Shown one piece after another: positions 33,311 through 36,741 of a stretch of 36,741 nucleotides of DNA. This DNA comes from Fidelibacterota bacterium (lineage in GTDB: Bacteria > Fidelibacterota > Marinisomatia > SCGC-AAA003-L08 > D37C17): positions 1 through 36,741 of the forward strand of contig JASLLI010000007.1 of assembly GCA_030747125.1 (NCBI GenBank), written 5' to 3'. A program made the position numbers and the translations under genes. Each line of letters opens with the position of its first letter. Position 1 is the stretch's first letter. The notes beneath the pieces are model-generated. The model had not been told where the DNA came from and did not search any database. It worked only from the letters and a program-made list of their open reading frames with translations.

Positions 33311-35223
33311 TATTTATAACTCCTTGTTGTCAGGCTCACCTCATCAAATTTCAATTCTTCTTTATGTAATAGAGGATTCCCGTCCCCTCCGTTATATTCC
33401 CAGGCTGCGGCATAAGTGAAATCTTCATCGTTTCGTTTTGCTTCATTTTCCTCAGTCTGAAATTCTTCACGGAAATGTCCCCCGCAGGATTCTTCTCTGT
33501 GGAGAGCATCTCTTGCCATAAGTTCACCTAATTCTAAAAAGTCTGCAAGACGGCTGGCTTTTTCCAGTTCTGGATTATACTCATTTATACCGCCGGGTAT
33601 TAAGACATTCTTCCAAAAGTCATCCTTCAATTTTGGGATGAGTTCCAATGCTTTTTCCAGGCCTTCTTTATTGCGTGCCATGCCCACATATTCCCACATG
33701 ACTTTCCCCAATTCCTTGTGAATGTCATCTACGGTTTTGCTGCCCTTTATAGCCAGCATTTTTTCCAGACTTTCTTTCACTAATCTTTCAGCATGTTGGA
33801 AAGTATCATCAGAAGTGCGCACTTCCTTTAGTCCTCCCTGTGCCAGATAATCGCCAATAGTGTAGGGGATGATGAAATAACCATCAGCCAACCCTTGCAT
33901 GAGTGCGCTGGCACCCAGACGGTTGGCACCATGATCAGAAAAATTAGCTTCTCCCAATACATGCAGACCGGGAACGGTGGACATGAGATTATAGTCCACC
34001 CAGAGCCCGCCCATGGTATAATGCACTGCGGGATAAATTTTCATCGGTGTTTCGTAGGGGTTTTCTCCTGTTATCTGCCGGTACATATCAAAGAGATTGC
34101 CATATTTTTCCGATACCCAATCTTTACCATTGCGATGAATCACATCTGCAAAATCTAAATAGACTGCCAATTTTGTGGGACCCACTCCATGCCCTTTATC
34201 GCACATTTCCTTTGCCCGCCGTGAAGCCACATCACGAGGAACCAGATTACCAAATGAGGGGTAGAGCCGTTCTAAATAATAATCTCTTTCTTCATCAGGG
34301 ATGTTATTAGGATTTCGGTCATCTCCAGCTTTTTTGGGTACCCATACTCTGCCGTCATTCCGCAGGCTTTCACTCATGAGAGTTAACTTGGATTGATGGT
34401 CACTGGAGACGGGGATACAGGTTGGGTGAATCTGGGTAAAACAGGGATTAGCAAAACAGGCTCCCTGCTTATGTGCCCGCCAGGATGCAGTCACATTGGA
34501 CGCCATGGCGTTAGTGGACAGGAAAAACACATTGCCATAACCACCCGTTGCTAAAATGACTGCATGAGCAGAGTGAGAAGTGATTTCACCTGTCTCTAAA
34601 TTTCGGGTTACAACGCCCCGTGCTTTACCATCTACTTTAACGATGTCCAACATGTCGTGGCGGGGAAAGAATTGCACTTTACCCGTATTCATCTGACGGA
34701 CCAGAGCGGAATATACTCCCAAGAGTAATTGCTGGCCTGTCTGTCCTCGGGCATAAAAAGTGCGGGAAACCTGAGCGCCGCCGAAAGAACGGTTGTCCAG
34801 TAAACCGCCGTACTCTCGTGCAAAGGGGACTCCCTGTGCTACGCATTGGTCTATAATGTTATTGCTCACTTCTGCAAGGCGGTACACATTGGCTTCTCTG
34901 GCACGGTAGTCACCACCTTTCACGGTGTCATAAAAGAGGCGGTAAATACTATCGCCATCGTTGGGGTAATTTTTGGCTGCGTTGATACCTCCCTGAGCGG
35001 CAATGCTGTGGGCACGACGAGGCGATTCATGGTAGGAAAAGGCTTTTACATTATAGCCTAACTCCGCCAAAGTTGCGGCAGCGGATCCTCCTGCTAAACC
35101 AGACCCTACCACGATTATATCATATTTGCGTTTATTGGCAGGATTTACCAACTTCATGGAAAATTTATGGTTATTCCATTTTTGTGAAACGGGTCCTTCA
35201 GGTATTTTAGAATTTAGGATCAT
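33310..35223 (-). CDS. sdhA: Succinate dehydrogenase/fumarate reductase flavoprotein subunit
   Basis: A 637-residue flavoprotein, oxidising succinate to fumarate (or the reverse). The N-terminus [20 protein letters not shown] is the extension typical of Bacteroidota-type SdhA. Then [20 protein letters not shown] binds FAD, and His72 in [15 protein letters not shown] is the covalent FAD site. [24 protein letters not shown] (catalytic Arg) and [14 protein letters not shown] complete the active site. It lies 9 bp behind sdhC. Confidence 0.96.
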   Translation of the reverse strand: MILNSKIPEGPVSQKWNNHKFSMKLVNPANKRKYDIIVVGSGLAGGSAAATLAELGYNVKAFSYHESPRRAHSIAAQGGINAAKNYPNDGDSIYRLFYDTVKGGDYRAREANVYRLAEVSNNIIDQCVAQGVPFAREYGGLLDNRSFGGAQVSRTFYARGQTGQQLLLGVYSALVRQMNTGKVQFFPRHDMLDIVKVDGKARGVVTRNLETGEITSHSAHAVILATGGYGNVFFLSTNAMASNVTASWRAHKQGACFANPCFTQIHPTCIPVSSDHQSKLTLMSESLRNDGRVWVPKKAGDDRNPNNIPDEERDYYLERLYPSFGNLVPRDVASRRAKEMCDKGHGVGPTKLAVYLDFADVIHRNGKDWVSEKYGNLFDMYRQITGENPYETPMKIYPAVHYTMGGLWVDYNLMSTVPGLHVLGEANFSDHGANRLGASALMQGLADGYFIIPYTIGDYLAQGGLKEVRTSDDTFQHAERLVKESLEKMLAIKGSKTVDDIHKELGKVMWEYVGMARNKEGLEKALELIPKLKDDFWKNVLIPGGINEYNPELEKASRLADFLELGELMARDALHREESCGGHFREEFQTEENEAKRNDEDFTYAAAWEYNGGDGNPLLHKEELKFDEVSLTTRSYK

Positions 35224-35232
35224 GATAGTTAT

Positions 35233-35895
35233 CTATTTAATAAAACCAAAATAAAGGGGGATGGATATAAACCCAAGGGGGATGATGAGCCAAAACAGAA
35301 CAGCAGTTTTTTCAACAATACCCTTATAGCGGGAATCTGCAAGACCGAAAGTCTGAAAGGCAGATTGAAATCCGTGACGAAGATGCAGAGCTAAAAGAAT
35401 GAGGGCAAGAATATAAAAAACAGCAACCAGAGGATTATTAAATCCTATTGGGCTATGAACCACTACCTCATAGAAATCAGCATCATTCCCATGCATTTTT
35501 TGAAAACTCCACCAGAATGTCTGCAAATGAAAAACCAGAAAGATGAAGACTATGCTGCCGGAGACGGCCATGGTTCTGCTGTAAAAGTTAGAGGTTGCAC
35601 TACGGGGTGCTACCTGATAAGATTGAGGTTTTGCTTTTTTGTTTTCAAGTGTAACTCGTATTCCCGAAAAGACATGCCCAAGGAAAATGAGGGTTAGAAG
35701 GGCCTCTGCAATGCGTACCAGAGGTTTCAAGTTAGTGAGGGAAAGTACATAGTTATTAAACATTTCCGGTCCGCCAAAGAGCATAAGATTCCCTGCCAGA
35801 TGAGCTATCAAAAAAAAAGCCAGCAAAAGACCGGTGACAGCCATAAGGATTTTTTTTCCAATGGAAGATTGAAAAAACTGAAGGAGCCAAGTCAT
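35233..35895 (-). CDS. sdhC: Succinate dehydrogenase cytochrome b558 subunit
   Basis: A 220-residue membrane anchor with five helices (about 13-38, 60-82, 108-130, 153-175, 195-216), the single-subunit di-heme type found in Bacillus and Bacteroidota. Candidate heme ligands are His32, His74, His123, His171 and His174, all within helices. The C-terminal helices end GFISIPLYFGFIK. No SdhD is needed. It lies 19 bp after crcB and 9 bp before sdhA. Confidence 0.9.
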   Translation of the reverse strand: MTWLLQFFQSSIGKKILMAVTGLLLAFFLIAHLAGNLMLFGGPEMFNNYVLSLTNLKPLVRIAEALLTLIFLGHVFSGIRVTLENKKAKPQSYQVAPRSATSNFYSRTMAVSGSIVFIFLVFHLQTFWWSFQKMHGNDADFYEVVVHSPIGFNNPLVAVFYILALILLALHLRHGFQSAFQTFGLADSRYKGIVEKTAVLFWLIIPLGFISIPLYFGFIK

Positions 35896-35914
35896 GTGAG
35901 TTTAAGTTGTTTTG

Positions 35915-36280
35915 TTATTTTGTAATCATTATGCCAAGGGTTACCCCTGCCACAGCAACTACGAAACTGGAGGCAAGATAAAAGAATCCCATTTTCAGGT
36001 CACCCCCTTTTAAAAATTGATAGGTTTCAAGTCCAAATGCTGAAAAGGTGGTAAAACCGCCCAACACCCCAACTACTGCAAATTCGCCTATGGGCAGAGT
36101 GGTTTTATTCTCAACGCCTAAGCTAATCCAGATTCCCAGAAGAAGGCAGCCCATAAAATTAACAGTGAAGGTTCCAAGTGGGAATCCAAATCGGGTGAAC
36201 TGTGCCAGCCAGGCGGAAGTGATAAAACGCAGTGATGCACCGATAAATCCACCTGCACCTACCATAAGGATTTCTTTCAT
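35915..36280 (-). CDS. crcB: Fluoride ion channel CrcB/Fluc
   Basis: A 121-residue protein with four helices. Family marks are VGAGGFIGASLRFI at the start, GTFTVNFMGCLLLG with the conserved Asn, and VLGGFTTFSAFGLET with the Phe/Thr/Ser cluster of the fluoride pore. Fluc proteins work as antiparallel dimers and export fluoride. A single copy is present, so a homodimer is expected. No fluoride riboswitch is visible upstream. It sits between spoVG and sdhC on one strand with gaps of 8 and 19 bp, so it probably shares their transcript. Confidence 0.92.
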   Translation of the reverse strand: MKEILMVGAGGFIGASLRFITSAWLAQFTRFGFPLGTFTVNFMGCLLLGIWISLGVENKTTLPIGEFAVVGVLGGFTTFSAFGLETYQFLKGGDLKMGFFYLASSFVVAVAGVTLGIMITK

Positions 36281-36288
36281 TTTACCCT

Positions 36289-36645
36289 TTAGAAGGGTAT
36301 ATCGTCATCGGAAAACGGTGCCGGCGCAGGAACTCCTGTGGGTTGTTCAGACGGCGTTGGGGGAGGTGGTGGAAAACTTTCATCCATTCCCATAGGCGGT
36401 GCCATAATTTCCTGACCGTACTCCTGAATTGCCATCTGTGAAATTTTATCCCTAAGTACACGGTCTGCCAATACGGTGTCATAATATTCACCATCCTGAC
36501 CTTTCTGACTGGGCATGGACACAAATAATCCGTTGATACCCTCCACCAGACGAAATCCCTTGATGATGAATCCTTCTTCTGTGGTTAAATCAAAAAAGGC
36601 ACGGACTTTTCCCCAGCTGCCTTTATTCATTCTTTCAATTTTCAA
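36289..36645 (-). CDS. spoVG: SpoVG-family RNA/DNA-binding regulator
   Basis: A 118-residue protein. Residues 1-80 are the SpoVG fold: VRAFFDLTTEEGFIIKGFRLVEGINGLFVSMPSQK, then DGEYYDTVLADRVLRDKI. SpoVG proteins bind nucleic acid and affect many genes; the role outside Firmicutes is little known. The C-terminal 35 residues are a Pro-rich tail ending in an acidic DDDIPF motif, reminiscent of SSB tails. The start is TTG 36645 with AGGGG 8 bp upstream; an ATG five codons later has no such site. The AGGGG lies inside a predicted hairpin (36653-36671). Confidence 0.85.
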   Translation of the reverse strand: MKIERMNKGSWGKVRAFFDLTTEEGFIIKGFRLVEGINGLFVSMPSQKGQDGEYYDTVLADRVLRDKISQMAIQEYGQEIMAPPMGMDESFPPPPPTPSEQPTGVPAPAPFSDDDIPF

Positions 36646-36741
36646 TGATATTACCCCTTTCTTTTAGGGGTGAAATTTAGGTGGAAATCCTGATGTGGGA
36701 CAAAGGAGGAATTTTTGAATTATGAATGATAAATTGTGAAT
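36646..36741. promoter_or_regulatory. spoVG upstream region with a Shine-Dalgarno-masking hairpin
   Basis: On the minus-strand RNA, ACCCCU (plus 36666-36671) can pair with AGGGGU (plus 36653-36658) over six bases around a seven-base loop; the second arm holds the ribosome site of spoVG. Weak -35/-10 candidates for spoVG lie further out (TTGTCC, 18 bp, TAAATT). The last bases, with GAATTATGAAT and AAATTGTGAAT, form an AT-rich near-repeat that continues past the window edge. Confidence 0.4.

Noticed and set aside
36281-36741. A fluoride riboswitch controlling crcB
   Set aside because: The only gap directly before crcB is 8 bp, and the region before spoVG shows no crcB-motif pseudoknot sequence; only a simple 6-bp hairpin is present.
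1-36741. CRISPR arrays, tRNA, rRNA and insertion sequences
   Set aside because: Looked for regularly spaced repeats, cloverleaf-type sequences, transposase reading frames and long terminal inverted repeats; none was seen.

Overview
The window reads as chromosomal DNA of a low-to-moderate GC, Gram-negative bacterium, most likely of the FCB superphylum. The evidence is a Bacteroidota-style succinate dehydrogenase (long SdhA starting [11 protein letters not shown], plus a single five-helix cytochrome b SdhC), several lipoproteins, an ExbB-ExbD-ExbD-TonB operon and a SpoVG homologue. Good Shine-Dalgarno sites (for example AGGAGG before the glutathione peroxidase gene) argue against a typical Bacteroidota member. 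A Marinimicrobia/SAR406-like lineage is my inference and is unproven. I saw no rRNA, tRNA, CRISPR array, insertion sequence or phage gene.

Layout. 1-3315 (+): end of a sulfotransferase-family gene, a SAM methyltransferase, a GNAT acetyltransferase and an AmpG-like MFS permease. 3326-5916 (-): a prolyl oligopeptidase lipoprotein and a DNPH1-like nucleotide N-hydrolase. 6013-7688 (+): an exported isoaspartyl methyltransferase and a tandem GNAT protein. 7780-9676 (-): a POT peptide transporter overlapping a periplasmic glutathione peroxidase. 9897-11986 (+): a membrane protein, a homocysteine S-methyltransferase, a PGPGW-type small membrane protein and the stump of a radical SAM gene. 12152-16346 (+): a glycerophosphodiester phosphodiesterase and a tightly overlapping nadA-nadC-nadB operon. 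16322-18391 (-): panD-panB-panC. 18631-25636 (+): a seven-gene envelope motor operon. 25640-28489 (-): uvrA. 28703-32484 (+): a C-terminal processing protease and exbB-exbD-exbD-tonB. 32573-36645 (-): spoVG-crcB-sdhC-sdhA-sdhB.

The most striking region is 18631-25636. It encodes, in one direction and with short gaps, a lipoprotein with a coiled coil, a periplasmic TPR protein, an outer-membrane barrel-like protein with C-terminal TPRs, a bona fide MotA, a MotB with the ion-binding Asp and an OmpA-type peptidoglycan-binding domain, a shortened FliF-like protein, and a FliG-like protein. The FliF-like protein keeps an RBM3-like periplasmic domain, a second transmembrane helix and the C-terminal FliG-binding tail, but lacks the N-terminal ring modules. 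No export gate, rod, hook, filament, FliM/N or chemotaxis genes are present in the window. I infer a flagellar-motor-derived, non-flagellar machine that couples ion flow to something in the outer membrane (gliding, envelope transport or surface rotation are all possible). Whether it has been described elsewhere cannot be decided from sequence alone.

Other themes: aspartate is drawn on from two converging operons (NadB for NAD, PanD for beta-alanine/CoA); peptide use is suggested by the exported prolyl oligopeptidase, POT transporter and TonB system; several genes start at TTG or GTG and overlap their neighbours.
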